From Lysobacter panacisoli (GTDB lineage Bacteria; Pseudomonadota; Gammaproteobacteria; Xanthomonadales; Xanthomonadaceae), in contig NZ_VLNU01000001.1 in the NCBI RefSeq assembly GCF_009765165.1, forward strand, positions 372,001 through 436,000: DNA of 64,000 bases, read 5' to 3'. The translations under genes and the position numbers were made by a program. The notes below the pieces were generated by a model. It worked only from the letters and a program-made list of their open reading frames with translations. It searched no databases and was not told where the DNA came from. Positions 1 through 8,708 of the stretch are shown here, one piece after another (positions within the stretch are counted from its first letter, which is position 1; every line of letters begins with the position of its first letter).

Positions 1-2
1 CG

Positions 3-230
3 CGCAAGCGCGTGCGTGCAGTGCTGGAAATCGCCGATCGCCAGCTGGCGGGCAAGCAGTGGCTGGCGGGATTCCGCAGCTTCGCCGATCCCTACCTCTA
101 CATCACGCTGCGTTGGGCCGATGGCGTGGGCATCGACATGCGCGGCCTCGACAACCTGGCCGCGTTCAAGGCGCGCATGGAAGCCGACCCGGCCGTGCAG
201 AAGGCACTGAAGGTCGAAGGGCTCGCGTAA
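3..230 (+). CDS. Glutathione S-transferase, C-terminal part (partial, 5' end outside window)
   Basis: The open frame enters from the left edge and ends in TAA at 228-230. The visible 75 or so residues match the all-alpha C-terminal domain of beta-class (GstA-like) glutathione transferases: a segment reading GFRSFADPYLYITLRWA, then a GLDNLAAFKARME stretch and a closing PAVQKALKVEGL. That domain forms the hydrophobic substrate pocket; the thioredoxin-like glutathione-binding domain would lie upstream. Family assignment is from recognised C-terminal signatures only, so substrate cannot be given. A hairpin terminator follows at once. Confidence 0.8.
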   Translation, partial: RKRVRAVLEIADRQLAGKQWLAGFRSFADPYLYITLRWADGVGIDMRGLDNLAAFKARMEADPAVQKALKVEGLA

Positions 231-239
231 GCAACACCG

Positions 240-269
240 CGCGGAGGCACGCGATGTGCCTCCGCGTTT
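240..269. terminator. Intrinsic terminator after the GST gene
   Basis: An 11-bp perfect stem CGCGGAGGCAC / GTGCCTCCGCG with a 5-nt loop, followed on the plus strand by TTTC. It lies between two convergent genes, so it may serve both, though the T-run is short. Confidence 0.65.
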
Positions 270-281
270 CGACGTCGCGCC

Positions 282-803
282 TCAGGCTTCGGCGAGTGCG
301 CGGAAGCGGCGGTCCATCTCGGTGGCGAAGCCGACATCCTTCGCCTTGCCCAGCGCCGTGCTGAAGTCCGGCAGCAGGGCCAGCAGGTCGCCCACGTCGT
401 TGCAGCGTTCGACCTTGAGCTGCAGGAAATAGCCGCGCAGGCCGAGATGGTCGCGCACTGTCTCCGACATCAGCGTGTACAGCGCGGAATATCCCTTCGC
501 TCCGGCGCCCGACGATGCCGCGACAGCGGCCACCGGTGCGGCGGCACGTACTGCGTCGGGAATCGTCGCGGCGGCGGCGGCGGCCAGGCTCTTCGGCGCG
601 GCGATCAGGCCCAGCGCTTCGAGCTGGTCCAGCGCATCGTCCGGTCCCTTGAGTCCGCCGATCACGCCGCGCAACTGCGCGACATTGCGCTGCCCGTCGA
701 CCATCAACAGGATCGAACGCAGCACGTTGGGCAGTTTGAGTGCGCGGCTCTGGATCTCGTCGCGCCCGGCATCGGTCTTGTTCGGCACTTCGTCTTCGCG
801 CAT
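282..803 (-). CDS. Hypothetical protein with possible winged-helix N-terminus and alanine-rich linker
   Basis: 173 residues from ATG at 803; the open frame continues upstream to 974, but ATG 803 has a G-rich stretch (GGGGGA) just ahead of it and starts the compact part. I do not recognise the family with certainty. Residues about 15-65 (KLPNVLRSILLMVDGQRN and on to GLI) look like a small winged-helix fold of the kind in which helices precede a hairpin. Residues about 66-110 are an Ala/Pro-rich flexible linker. The C-terminal 60 residues are predicted helical. No signal peptide or membrane segment, so cytosolic. It is divergent from the protease gene at 969. A regulatory or adaptor role is possible, but this is inference only. 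Confidence 0.6.
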   Translation of the reverse strand: MREDEVPNKTDAGRDEIQSRALKLPNVLRSILLMVDGQRNVAQLRGVIGGLKGPDDALDQLEALGLIAAPKSLAAAAAATIPDAVRAAAPVAAVAASSGAGAKGYSALYTLMSETVRDHLGLRGYFLQLKVERCNDVGDLLALLPDFSTALGKAKDVGFATEMDRRFRALAEA

Positions 804-968
804 GGTTTCCCCCAAACCATTGGCCACGAATGCCCCCCGACTATGCCACGGCAGACGGCGCAATGCGCGTGCCGCGGGATGGCCGGCGCGACCCGGACGT
901 TCGGCACCTCCCTCCACGGCGGTGCCACTGCATGCTGATGCCTCCCCCGCTTTCCAGGATGGACACGC

Positions 969-1916
969 ATGCACCCAACGTTCCGCTTCGCCCTGCTCGC
1001 TTCCACCCTATTGGCGCCGGCCTTCGCGCAGGCCGCGGACACGATGCCGGGCGCCGACATCGTCACCAACGATGTCGCCCGCTTCTACGCGCTCTACGAA
1101 GCCAGCGACGGCAAGCCCAGCGTGGTTCAGATCGAGAACGACTACCTCGCCAAAGGCACGCCGAGCCTGGTCGAGTTCGCGAAGTTGCGGCGCGTCACCG
1201 CGCAGAGCATCGCCGACCGCCTCGCCAGCGATCCGGCGATCTACGCGAACGCGCGGCAATGCATGGCCGAACTCCCCGCAGCGAAGGCACGACTCGCGAC
1301 CGCGCTCGCGACGCTGGTCCGCCTTTACCCGCAGGCCAAGCTGCCGCCGGTGGCGATCGTGGTCGGTCGCGGCAAGCCGGTGGGCATGGCGTATCCGGGC
1401 GGCCTCACCATCGGCCTGGAAGCGCTGTGCGCCGCCGACTTCATGAACCCCAACGTGCAGGACCGCTTCGTGCACGTGATCGCGCACGAGTACGCGCACA
1501 TCCAGCAGACCATGCAGACCGATTTCGAGGCCGGCGATCCGGACGCGACGGTGCTGCGCATGTCGCTGGCCGAAGGCGCGGCCGAGCTCATCTCTGAAGT
1601 GATCTCCGGCAACGTCGGCAATCCGAAGCTGGCCGATTGGACGCGCGGCCGCGAAGCGGAGGTCGAGTCCGCATTCGTGGGCGAGATGGACAGCACCGAT
1701 CTGTCGAACTGGCTCTACAACTACCGCGCCGGCTCGGGCGAACCGTACGACCTGGGCTACTGGGTCGGCTATCGCATCGCCAAGGCGTATTACGTCAAGG
1801 CGACCGATCGCAAGGCGGCGTTGAAGGACATCATCGAGATGGACGATCCCAGGGCGTTCCTGGCGAAGAGCGGCTGGACGCCCGGCATGCGCCTGCCCGA
1901 CTCCGCCAACGACTGA
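969..1916 (+). CDS. Secreted zinc metalloprotease, DUF2268-like
   Basis: 315 residues with a clear Sec signal peptide ending near AFAQAAD, so the mature protein is periplasmic or secreted. The zinc-protease signature HEYAH sits at residues 173-177, and a second conserved block SLAEGAAELISE follows at about 200, whose Glu is a good candidate for the third zinc ligand. This spacing is that of the DUF2268 (predicted Zn-dependent protease) group. The gene stands alone, divergent from the hypothetical gene at 282-803 and convergent with prpC. The substrate is unknown; the fold assignment rests on the two motifs. Confidence 0.75.
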   Translation: MHPTFRFALLASTLLAPAFAQAADTMPGADIVTNDVARFYALYEASDGKPSVVQIENDYLAKGTPSLVEFAKLRRVTAQSIADRLASDPAIYANARQCMAELPAAKARLATALATLVRLYPQAKLPPVAIVVGRGKPVGMAYPGGLTIGLEALCAADFMNPNVQDRFVHVIAHEYAHIQQTMQTDFEAGDPDATVLRMSLAEGAAELISEVISGNVGNPKLADWTRGREAEVESAFVGEMDSTDLSNWLYNYRAGSGEPYDLGYWVGYRIAKAYYVKATDRKAALKDIIEMDDPRAFLAKSGWTPGMRLPDSAND

Positions 1917-1947
1917 GCACGCGCACGTCGAAGTGCCACGCAAAGAG

Positions 1948-1978
1948 AAAGGCCGCGCATCGCGCGGCCTTTCCGTTT
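1948..1978. terminator. Bidirectional terminator between the DUF2268 protease gene and prpC
   Basis: A 10-bp perfect stem, AAAGGCCGCG / CGCGGCCTTT, with a 5-nt loop. T-rich sequence follows on the plus strand and the AAAG arm gives T residues on the minus strand. It lies between convergent genes. Confidence 0.75.
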
Positions 1979-2003
1979 CATCGCACCGGATGAATCCGGC
2001 GAA

Positions 2004-3155
2004 TCAGCGCTTGTCGATGGCGACGTACGCGCGGTCTTCGGGGCCGACGTAGTTCGCGCTCGGACGGATGATCTTGCCGTCCTCGCGCTGCTCGATCACG
2101 TGCGCGCTCCAGCCGGTGGTGCGCGCGATGACGAACAGCGGCGTGAACATCGGCGTCGGGATGCCCATCATGTGGTAGGCCGATGCGCTGTACCAGTCGA
2201 GGTTCGGGAACATCTTCTTGGTGTCCATCATCAGGTTCTCGATGCGCTCGGACACGTCGAACAGCGTCTGGTTGCCGCCGTCGGCGCACAGCTTGCGCGA
2301 GAGTTCCTTGATGATCGGATTGCGCGGATCGCCGATGGTGTACACCGGGTGGCCGAAGCCGATGATGATTTCCTTCTTCTCCATGCGCGCACGGATGTCG
2401 GCTTCCGCCTCGTCGGCCGAGCCGTAGCGGGCGATGATGTCCATCGCCACTTCGTTCGCGCCGCCGTGCTTGGGACCGCGCAGCGCGCCGATCGCGCCGG
2501 TGATGCACGAATGCAGGTCCGAGCCGGTGCCGGCAATCACGCGCGCGGTGAAGGTCGACGCGTTGAACTCGTGCTCGGCGTAGAGGATCAGCGACTTGTC
2601 GAGCGAGTCGGCGTGCAGCTTCGACGGTTCTTCGCCGTGCAGCAGGTGCAGGAAGTGCGCGGCGACGGAATCGTCGTCGGTCTCCACGTCGATGCGGCGG
2701 CCGTTACGGGTGAAGTGCCACCAGTACAGCAGCATCGAACCGAAGCTGGCGACGAGCTTGTCGGCGATGTCGCGCGCTTCGGACGCCGGATGGCCTTCGC
2801 GCTCGGGCAGCACGGTGCCGAGCACCGAACAGCCGGTGCGCAGCACGTCCATCGTATGCGCGTTGGCGGGAACCAGTTCCAGCGCTTCGGACACGATCGC
2901 CGGCAGGCCGCGCAGGCGCTTGAGCTTGGCCTTGTAGGCCTTCAGCTGCGACACCGTCGGCAGCGCGCCGTGCACGAGCAGGTGCGCGACTTCCTCGAAG
3001 GTCGACTTCGTCGCCAGGTCGTGGATGTCGTAGCCGCGATAGTGCAGGTCGTTGCCGCTGCGGCCCACGGTGCACAGCGCGGTATTGCCCGCGGCGGTGC
3101 CGCTCAGGGCGACGGATTTCTTGGCCTTGGGCAGAACTTGGGCCGAGTCGGTCAT
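2004..3155 (-). CDS. prpC: 2-methylcitrate synthase (citrate synthase family)
   Basis: 383 residues, the length of PrpC rather than of hexameric GltA (about 430). It condenses propionyl-CoA with oxaloacetate to 2-methylcitrate, the first committed step of the methylcitrate cycle in the cytosol. Catalytic elements are visible: PKHGGANE near residue 229, [14 protein letters not shown] near 262, and an Asp in NLDWYSAS near 320. [14 protein letters not shown] is near the N-terminus. A good ribosome site (GAGGAG) precedes ATG 3155. Context with prpB upstream on the same strand and prpE nearby favours methylcitrate over citrate synthase; sequence alone would not fully separate the two. It is separated from prpB by 247 bp, so it may have its own promoter. 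Confidence 0.9.
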   Translation of the reverse strand: MTDSAQVLPKAKKSVALSGTAAGNTALCTVGRSGNDLHYRGYDIHDLATKSTFEEVAHLLVHGALPTVSQLKAYKAKLKRLRGLPAIVSEALELVPANAHTMDVLRTGCSVLGTVLPEREGHPASEARDIADKLVASFGSMLLYWWHFTRNGRRIDVETDDDSVAAHFLHLLHGEEPSKLHADSLDKSLILYAEHEFNASTFTARVIAGTGSDLHSCITGAIGALRGPKHGGANEVAMDIIARYGSADEAEADIRARMEKKEIIIGFGHPVYTIGDPRNPIIKELSRKLCADGGNQTLFDVSERIENLMMDTKKMFPNLDWYSASAYHMMGIPTPMFTPLFVIARTTGWSAHVIEQREDGKIIRPSANYVGPEDRAYVAIDKR

Positions 3156-3402
3156 TGCGTTTCTCCTCGTGCGTTTGCGTGGCGGAATCGGGTCTGTCCG
3201 GTCCCGCCGGGGTCCGGCGTTGTCAGGATTACAGGGTGCCAGCAGGGGATAAGCCTAGCGACGAAATGTCGCGGACGACCGTGGCGAGCCAGTATCGCGC
3301 TCGCCGCGGTCGTAAGGCGGCCGGACGCGCCGGCGGAGAAAGGGACAGGGGGACTCATCGTCGAGGCCCTGTACGCTCCGTCGGCCGACCTTTTTCATCG
3401 CC

Positions 3403-4299
3403 TCACTTGCCGCGCGCGAACAGCGCGTCGAGCTTGTCCTCGTACGCGTGGTAGCCCAGGAAGTCGTACAGGTCCGCACGCGACTGCAGCGTGTCGATGA
3501 TGTTCTTCTGGGTGCCCTCGCGGCGCACGGTCTCGTAGAAGTTCAGCGCCGCCTTGTTCATCGCCCGGTACGCGCCGCAGCAGTACAGCGCGATGTCCAC
3601 GTTCGCCTCGCGAAGCTCGTCGGTGGTGAAGAACGGTGTCGAACCGAACTCGGTGAGGTTGGCGAGGATCGGCACTTTCACCGCGGCCTTGAAGCGCCGG
3701 TAATCGTCCAGCGTCTTCATCGCCTCGGGGAAGATCATGTCCGCGCCGGCCTCGACGTAGGCCACGGCGCGCTCGATCGCCGAGTCGATGCCTTCGGCCG
3801 CGGCCGCGTCGGTGCGCGCCATGATCACGAAACCCGCGTCCGTCCGCGCGTCGACGGCGGCCTTGATGCGATCGACCATCTCGTCGGTCGGCACCACTTC
3901 CTTGCCGGGACGGTGGCCGCAGCGCTTCTGGCCGACCTGGTCCTCCATGTGCACCGCGGCGACGCCGACGTTGATGAAGGAACGCACGGTGCGCGCGATG
4001 TTGAAGGCGCCGCCCCAGCCGGTGTCGATGTCGACCAGCAGCGGCATCTGGGTGGCATCGACAATGCGGCGCGCATCGGTCAGCACGTCTTCCATCGTGC
4101 TGATGCCCAGGTCCGGGATGCCCAGCGAATTCGCGGCGACGCCGCCGCCGGACAGGTACAGGGCCTTGTAGCCAACCCGCTTTGCCATCAGACCGGCGTA
4201 GGCGGTGATCGCACCCATCACCTGCAGCGGGGTTTCTTCCGAGAGAGCGGCGCGGAATCGCGCGCCAGCGGAGGCGGAACTCATGGGGGAACTCCTCAT
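3403..4299 (-). CDS. prpB: 2-methylisocitrate lyase
   Basis: 298 residues, normal for PrpB. It splits 2-methylisocitrate into pyruvate and succinate, the last step of the methylcitrate cycle. The isocitrate-lyase superfamily signature KRCGH, which carries the catalytic Cys, is near residue 126; metal-binding DIDTGWGG is near 90; the remaining barrel strands ([17 protein letters not shown]) are in place. It is transcribed away from the HTH-citrate synthase fusion gene, sharing a 74-bp intergenic region with an operator-like dyad. No methylcitrate dehydratase gene (prpD or acnD/prpF) follows in this cluster. Confidence 0.93.
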   Translation of the reverse strand: MRSSPMSSASAGARFRAALSEETPLQVMGAITAYAGLMAKRVGYKALYLSGGGVAANSLGIPDLGISTMEDVLTDARRIVDATQMPLLVDIDTGWGGAFNIARTVRSFINVGVAAVHMEDQVGQKRCGHRPGKEVVPTDEMVDRIKAAVDARTDAGFVIMARTDAAAAEGIDSAIERAVAYVEAGADMIFPEAMKTLDDYRRFKAAVKVPILANLTEFGSTPFFTTDELREANVDIALYCCGAYRAMNKAALNFYETVRREGTQKNIIDTLQSRADLYDFLGYHAYEDKLDALFARGK

Positions 4300-4332
4300 C
4301 TATTGCGGCCGCCAATCTGGCACCATCCCACT

Positions 4333-4363
4333 GGTTGATCAATCTTGATCATCACGATCAACC
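4333..4363. promoter_or_regulatory. GATC-rich dyad operator between prpB and the HTH-citrate synthase gene
   Basis: Perfect 8-bp inverted arms GGTTGATC (4333-4340) and GATCAACC (4356-4363) flank a central palindrome TGATCA (4346-4351). The three GATC cores lie 9-10 bp apart, about one helical turn. The site is central in the divergent intergenic region, ideal for controlling both promoters. The binding protein is inferred, not shown; the adjacent HTH fusion protein is the obvious candidate. Confidence 0.6.
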
Positions 4364-4373
4364 ATTCCGGCCG

Positions 4374-5585
4374 ATGAGCGACCTCCTTTCCGCCCGCGAG
4401 ACCTGCCGCCTGCTCGGCATCAGCCAGGCCACGCTGTACGCGTACGTCAGCCGCGGCCTGATCGAATCCCGGCCCGGCCCCGACCACCGCAGCCGCCTGT
4501 ACCTGCGCCAGGACGTGGAGCGGCTGGCGCAGCGCCAGCGGGCCGGCCGGGGACCCGCACGCGGCGCGGCGCAGAGCCTGGATCGCGGCCTGCCGGTGCT
4601 GGAGACGCGGATCTCGCTGATCCGCCCGGACGGTCCGTACTACCGGGGCCGTTCGGCGATCGCGGAGGTGCGCGCGGGCGCGACGCTCGAGGACATCGCC
4701 CGACTGCTGTGGGATTGCGGCGAGGACGATCCGTTCGCGATGCCGCTGTCGCCTTGGCCGGACACCGTCACGGCCATCGCGGGCAATGCGACTCTGCCGC
4801 CGCTGGAGCGCACGATGGCGGCGATTCCACTGTTGGCACTGCAGGAACGCCACTCCTTCAATTCCGCGCCGCAGGTGCGACATCGCGTCGCCGCGACGCT
4901 GCTGCGCCAGAACGCGGCGCTGCTGGTCGCGCAAGCGCCCTGGCCCGGTCCGGTGCATCGCCTGCTCGCGCAATGCTGGCGCGCCGACGACGACGCGTTC
5001 GAGGATCTGGTGCGTTCCGCGCTGGTGCTGTGTGCGGATCACGAACTCAACGTGTCGGCGTTCGCCGCGCGCGTGGTCGCATCGACCGGTGCGCACCTGC
5101 ACGCGACGGTGTGCAGCGGACTGGCTGCGCTGTCCGGACCGCGCCACGGCGGCGCGACCGCGCGCGCCTACGCGCTCATCGACGAAACCCTGCAGGCTGC
5201 GTCGCCACGCGATGCGATCGCCGCGCGCTGGCAACGTGGCGACGACCTGCCCGGCTTCCGCCATGCGCTGTATCCGCACGGCGATCCGCGCGCGACGGAA
5301 CTGCTCGAACGCCTGCGCACGCACGCGCCCGATCGCGCGATCGTGGCCGCACTCGACACCATCGTCGAAACCACCGAGGAAATCAGCGGTCAGCGGCCTA
5401 ACATCGACTTCATGCTCGCCGCGATCTGCATCGCCTACCGCTTGCCGGCGACGCCGGCGCTGGTGATGTTCGCCGCGGGACGCCTGGCGGGATGGCTCGC
5501 GCACGCACTCGAACAGCAGGCGCAGGGCGGGCTCATCCGTCCGCGCGCCCGCTATGCGGGCGTGGCACCTTCACCGCAGGAATAA
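4374..5585 (+). CDS. Citrate synthase-like protein with N-terminal MerR-type helix-turn-helix
   Basis: 403 residues from ATG 4374. An earlier in-frame TTG at 4335 lies inside the inverted repeat and is unlikely as a start. Residues about 5-50 form an HTH resembling MerR/excisionase domains (LLGISQATLYAYVSRGLIES, then RLYLRQDVERL). From about residue 80 the rest is citrate synthase: DHELNVSAFAARVVAST, PRHGG near 256, GFRHALYPHGDPRA near 293 and PNIDF near 343, so the catalytic His and Asp positions look retained. It is divergent from prpB. The layout suggests an acyl-CoA or oxaloacetate-sensing regulator of propionate genes, or an enzyme that also binds DNA; this is inference. No clear Shine-Dalgarno sequence precedes the ATG. 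Confidence 0.8.
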   Translation: MSDLLSARETCRLLGISQATLYAYVSRGLIESRPGPDHRSRLYLRQDVERLAQRQRAGRGPARGAAQSLDRGLPVLETRISLIRPDGPYYRGRSAIAEVRAGATLEDIARLLWDCGEDDPFAMPLSPWPDTVTAIAGNATLPPLERTMAAIPLLALQERHSFNSAPQVRHRVAATLLRQNAALLVAQAPWPGPVHRLLAQCWRADDDAFEDLVRSALVLCADHELNVSAFAARVVASTGAHLHATVCSGLAALSGPRHGGATARAYALIDETLQAASPRDAIAARWQRGDDLPGFRHALYPHGDPRATELLERLRTHAPDRAIVAALDTIVETTEEISGQRPNIDFMLAAICIAYRLPATPALVMFAAGRLAGWLAHALEQQAQGGLIRPRARYAGVAPSPQE

Positions 5586-5588
5586 AGC

Positions 5589-7487
5589 TCAGCCACCCGC
5601 ATCCGCACCACGTTCCAGCGCGCGCTTCACTTCATCCAGTGCGCTGGGATCGTCGAGCGTGGACAGGTCGCCCGGGTCGCGGCTTTCCGCCAGCGCCTGC
5701 AGCGAACGCCGCAGCAACTTGCCCGAGCGCGTCTTCGGCAACGCGTTGACCACGTACACGCGCGCAGGACGTGCGACCGCACCGAGTTGCTCGACCACTC
5801 GCTGCTGCACGCGCGCGGCGGCCTGCGCCGGTGTTTCGTCCCCGGCCGTCGCTTTGAGCGTGGCGAACACCACCGGGACCTGGCCCTTGAGCTCATCGTG
5901 CACCCCGACCACCGCCGCTTCGGCGACACCCGGATACGTCGAGCACGATTCCTCGATCTCGCGCGTGCCCAGGCGATGGCCGGCGACGTTGATCACGTCG
6001 TCGGTGCGGCCGAGGATGAAGGTGTAGCCGTCCTCGTCGCGGATCGCCCAGTCGAGCGAGCTGTACAGCAGCTCGTTGAAGTGGCTGAAGTAGCTCGACA
6101 GGAAGCGTGCGTCATCGCCCCACACGGTGGTCAGGCATCCTGGGGGTAGTGGCGGCTCGATCACCAGCACGCCCTTCTGCCCGGCCGCGACGTCCTCGCC
6201 ACTGCTGTCGTCGATCACGCGCAGCTTGTAGCCGGGCGTGGGCAAGCCGGGCGAGCCGAACTTCACCGGCTTCAGGTCCAGGCCCGGCATCAACGACAGC
6301 ACCGGCCAGCCGGTTTCGGTCTGCCAGTAGTTGTCGATGATGGTCTTGCCGATGCCCTCGGTGATCCACTGCGCGGTCGGTTCGTCGAGTGGTTCGCCGG
6401 CGAGGAACAGCCACTGCAGCTTCGACAGATCGTGCTTCTTCAGCCACGACGCGTCCTGCTTCTTCAGCACGCGGATGCCGGTGGGCGAGGAGAACATCGT
6501 GCGCACACCGTACTGCTCGCAGATGCGCCACCACACTGCAGGATCCGGATTCGTCGGCAGGCCTTCGTACAGTACCGATGTCGCGCCGGCGATCAGCGGA
6601 CCGTACACGTTGTACGAATGCCCGACCGCCCAGCCGACGTCGGACGTGGAGAACATCACCTGGCCCGCGCGCACGTCGTAGATCGACCACATCGACAACG
6701 CCATCGCGACCGCGTAGCCGCCGACATCGCGCTGCACGCCCTTCGGCTTGCCGGTGGTTCCGGAGGTGTAAAGCAGGTAGCTGGGCTCGTTCGATTCCAG
6801 CCATTCGACCTGCACTTCCGCACCGTCGAACTGCGCGCGCAGCGGCGCGTAAGCGACGTCGCGTCCTTCGACAAGGACTCGACCGGAATCTAGTCCGCGA
6901 TCGACGACCAGCACGTGCGGCGGCGGCGACTGCGCTTCCGCGCACGCGGCGTCAACCAGCGGCTTGTACGGAATCACCTTGCCACCGCGCATGCCCGCGT
7001 CGGCGCAGATGAGCAGCTTCGGTTTCGCATCGTCGATGCGCAGTGCGAGGTTGTGCGCGGCGAATCCGCCGAACACCACCGAATGCACCGCGCCGATGCG
7101 CGCGCAGGCGAGCATCGCGAACACGGCTTCCGCCATGTTCGGCATGTAGATGACGACGCGATCGCCACGACCCACGCCGAGCGACTGCAGCACCGCGGCG
7201 AAGGTGCTCACTTCGCGATGCAGCTCACGGTAGGTGAGCTCACGCGTGAGGTTGGTTTCGGACGAAATGCACACCAGCGCGAGCTGGTCGCCGCGTTCGC
7301 CTAGATGGCGATCGATCGCGTTGAAGCACAGGTTGGTTTCGCCGCCGGCGAACCACTTGCGGAACGGCGGATTCGAGTAGTCGAGGATCTTTTCCGGCGG
7401 CTTGTTCCAGTGGATCGCCCTCGCCTGCTCGCCCCAGAATTCCTCGGGCTGCTCGATCGAGCGGCGATAGAAGTCTTCGTAACGCAT
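5589..7487 (-). CDS. prpE: Propionate-CoA ligase (acetyl-CoA synthetase family)
   Basis: 632 residues from ATG 7487, chosen because GGAGGTGG lies just upstream and the protein begins with the usual MRYEDFYRRS; an open extension to 7580 has no support. It activates propionate to propionyl-CoA with ATP, feeding PrpC. Adenylation motifs are clear: YTSGTTGKPKG, the WQTETGWP region, GRTDDVINVAGHRL, and the C-terminal PKTRSGKLLRR whose Lys (about residue 590) is the conserved, often acetylated, catalytic Lys. PrpE is preferred over Acs from the length and the methylcitrate neighbours; acetate use is not excluded. It is convergent with the HTH-citrate synthase gene, with 3 bp between the stop codons. 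Confidence 0.87.
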   Translation of the reverse strand: MRYEDFYRRSIEQPEEFWGEQARAIHWNKPPEKILDYSNPPFRKWFAGGETNLCFNAIDRHLGERGDQLALVCISSETNLTRELTYRELHREVSTFAAVLQSLGVGRGDRVVIYMPNMAEAVFAMLACARIGAVHSVVFGGFAAHNLALRIDDAKPKLLICADAGMRGGKVIPYKPLVDAACAEAQSPPPHVLVVDRGLDSGRVLVEGRDVAYAPLRAQFDGAEVQVEWLESNEPSYLLYTSGTTGKPKGVQRDVGGYAVAMALSMWSIYDVRAGQVMFSTSDVGWAVGHSYNVYGPLIAGATSVLYEGLPTNPDPAVWWRICEQYGVRTMFSSPTGIRVLKKQDASWLKKHDLSKLQWLFLAGEPLDEPTAQWITEGIGKTIIDNYWQTETGWPVLSLMPGLDLKPVKFGSPGLPTPGYKLRVIDDSSGEDVAAGQKGVLVIEPPLPPGCLTTVWGDDARFLSSYFSHFNELLYSSLDWAIRDEDGYTFILGRTDDVINVAGHRLGTREIEESCSTYPGVAEAAVVGVHDELKGQVPVVFATLKATAGDETPAQAAARVQQRVVEQLGAVARPARVYVVNALPKTRSGKLLRRSLQALAESRDPGDLSTLDDPSALDEVKRALERGADAGG

Positions 7488-7607
7488 GGCCCACCTCCGA
7501 CGGCAATGCCCTGAGGCTAGCCCCGCCAAGGGTAGGAGCGCGTTACGACCTTGGTCGAAACGCCAGGCCCAGTCCGGCATACCCGACAGATCGCGATGTC
7601 CGGCTGC

Positions 7608-7639
7608 AAAAAAAAAGACGCCGGGAAATTCCCGGCGTC
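7608..7639 (-). terminator. Strong intrinsic terminator of mdh
   Basis: Stem of 11 bp, GACGCCGGGAA / TTCCCGGCGTC, followed on the minus strand by nine T residues. This is the most canonical terminator in the window and separates mdh from prpE. Confidence 0.92.
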
Positions 7640-7676
7640 CTCGTATACCGCACGCCCCGCGCGGGGGCGCTGGTGC

Positions 7677-8660
7677 TTACAGCAGGTGCGACACGCCGGC
7701 GCGCTCTTCCTCGAGCTCGGCCAGGGTCTTGTCGATGGCCTTCTGGCTGAAGTCGTCGACCGGCAGGTCCTTGACCATCGTGTACTCGCCGTCCTTCGTG
7801 GTCACGGCGAAGCCGAACATCACGTCCTTCGGAATGCCATAGCTGCCGTCCGACGGAATGCCCATCGTCACCCACTTGCCGTTGCTGCCCAGCACCCAGT
7901 CGCGGATGTGGTCGATGGCGGCGTTGGCGGCCGACGCAGCCGACGACAGACCGCGCGCTTCGATGATCGCGGCGCCGCGCTTGCCGACCTTCGGGATGAA
8001 CTCGTTGGCGTTCCAGTCGGCGTCGTTGATCTTGTCCTTCAGCGACTGGCCGTTGACGGTGGCGAAGCGGTAGTCCGGGTACATGGTCGGGCTGTGGTTG
8101 CCCCACACGACCAGCTTCTCGATCTCGCCCACGGCCACGCCGGCCTTGTTGGCCAGCTGCGACAGCGCACGGTTGTGGTCCAGGCGCAGCATCGCGGTGA
8201 AGTTCTTCGCCGGCAGGTCCGGCGCGGACTTCATGGCGATGTAGGCGTTGGTGTTGGCCGGGTTGCCGACGACCAGCACCTTCACGTTGCGCGAGGCGAC
8301 CTTGTTCAGCGCGGCGCCCTGGGCGGTGAAGATCTTGGCGTTCTCCAGCAGCAGGTCCTTGCGCTCCATGCCCGGGCCGCGCGGACGCGCGCCGACCAGC
8401 AGGGCGATGTCGGCGTCCTTGAACGCGACCTCCGCATCATCGGTGCCGACCATGCCGGCCAGCAGCGGGAACGCGCAGTCTTCCAGCTCCATCATCACGC
8501 CCTTGAGCGCGGCCTGGGCCTTCTCCATCGGCAGCTCGAGCATCTGCAGGATGACAGGCTGGTCCTTGCCGAGCATTTCGCCGGAAGCGATGCGGAACAG
8601 CAGCGAGTAGCCGATCTGGCCGGCAGCACCGGTGACGGCAACGCGGACGGGGGTCTTCAT
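7677..8660 (-). CDS. mdh: Malate dehydrogenase
   Basis: 327 residues, typical of the cytosolic-type bacterial MDH found in xanthomonads and pseudomonads. It interconverts malate and oxaloacetate with NAD in the TCA cycle. The nucleotide-binding motif [12 protein letters not shown] is at residues 10-21, the substrate-binding loop contains [15 protein letters not shown], and the catalytic His is in [14 protein letters not shown] near residue 188. AGGAG precedes the ATG at good distance. It is a single-gene unit with its own strong terminator. Product oxaloacetate is the co-substrate of PrpC. Confidence 0.95.
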   Translation of the reverse strand: MKTPVRVAVTGAAGQIGYSLLFRIASGEMLGKDQPVILQMLELPMEKAQAALKGVMMELEDCAFPLLAGMVGTDDAEVAFKDADIALLVGARPRGPGMERKDLLLENAKIFTAQGAALNKVASRNVKVLVVGNPANTNAYIAMKSAPDLPAKNFTAMLRLDHNRALSQLANKAGVAVGEIEKLVVWGNHSPTMYPDYRFATVNGQSLKDKINDADWNANEFIPKVGKRGAAIIEARGLSSAASAANAAIDHIRDWVLGSNGKWVTMGIPSDGSYGIPKDVMFGFAVTTKDGEYTMVKDLPVDDFSQKAIDKTLAELEEERAGVSHLL

Positions 8661-8708
8661 GGGTAACTCCTGGACGAAAAAACGGGGCGACGCGCGCCCC
8701 GAAATGGA

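Noticed and set aside
4335..4373. Longer start (TTG 4335) for the HTH-citrate synthase gene
   Set aside because: The extra 13 codons lie on the inverted repeat and are not part of the HTH fold; ATG 4374 gives a compact domain start.
7608..7616. Run of nine A as a slippage or frameshift site
   Set aside because: It is the T-tract of the mdh terminator and lies outside any coding sequence.
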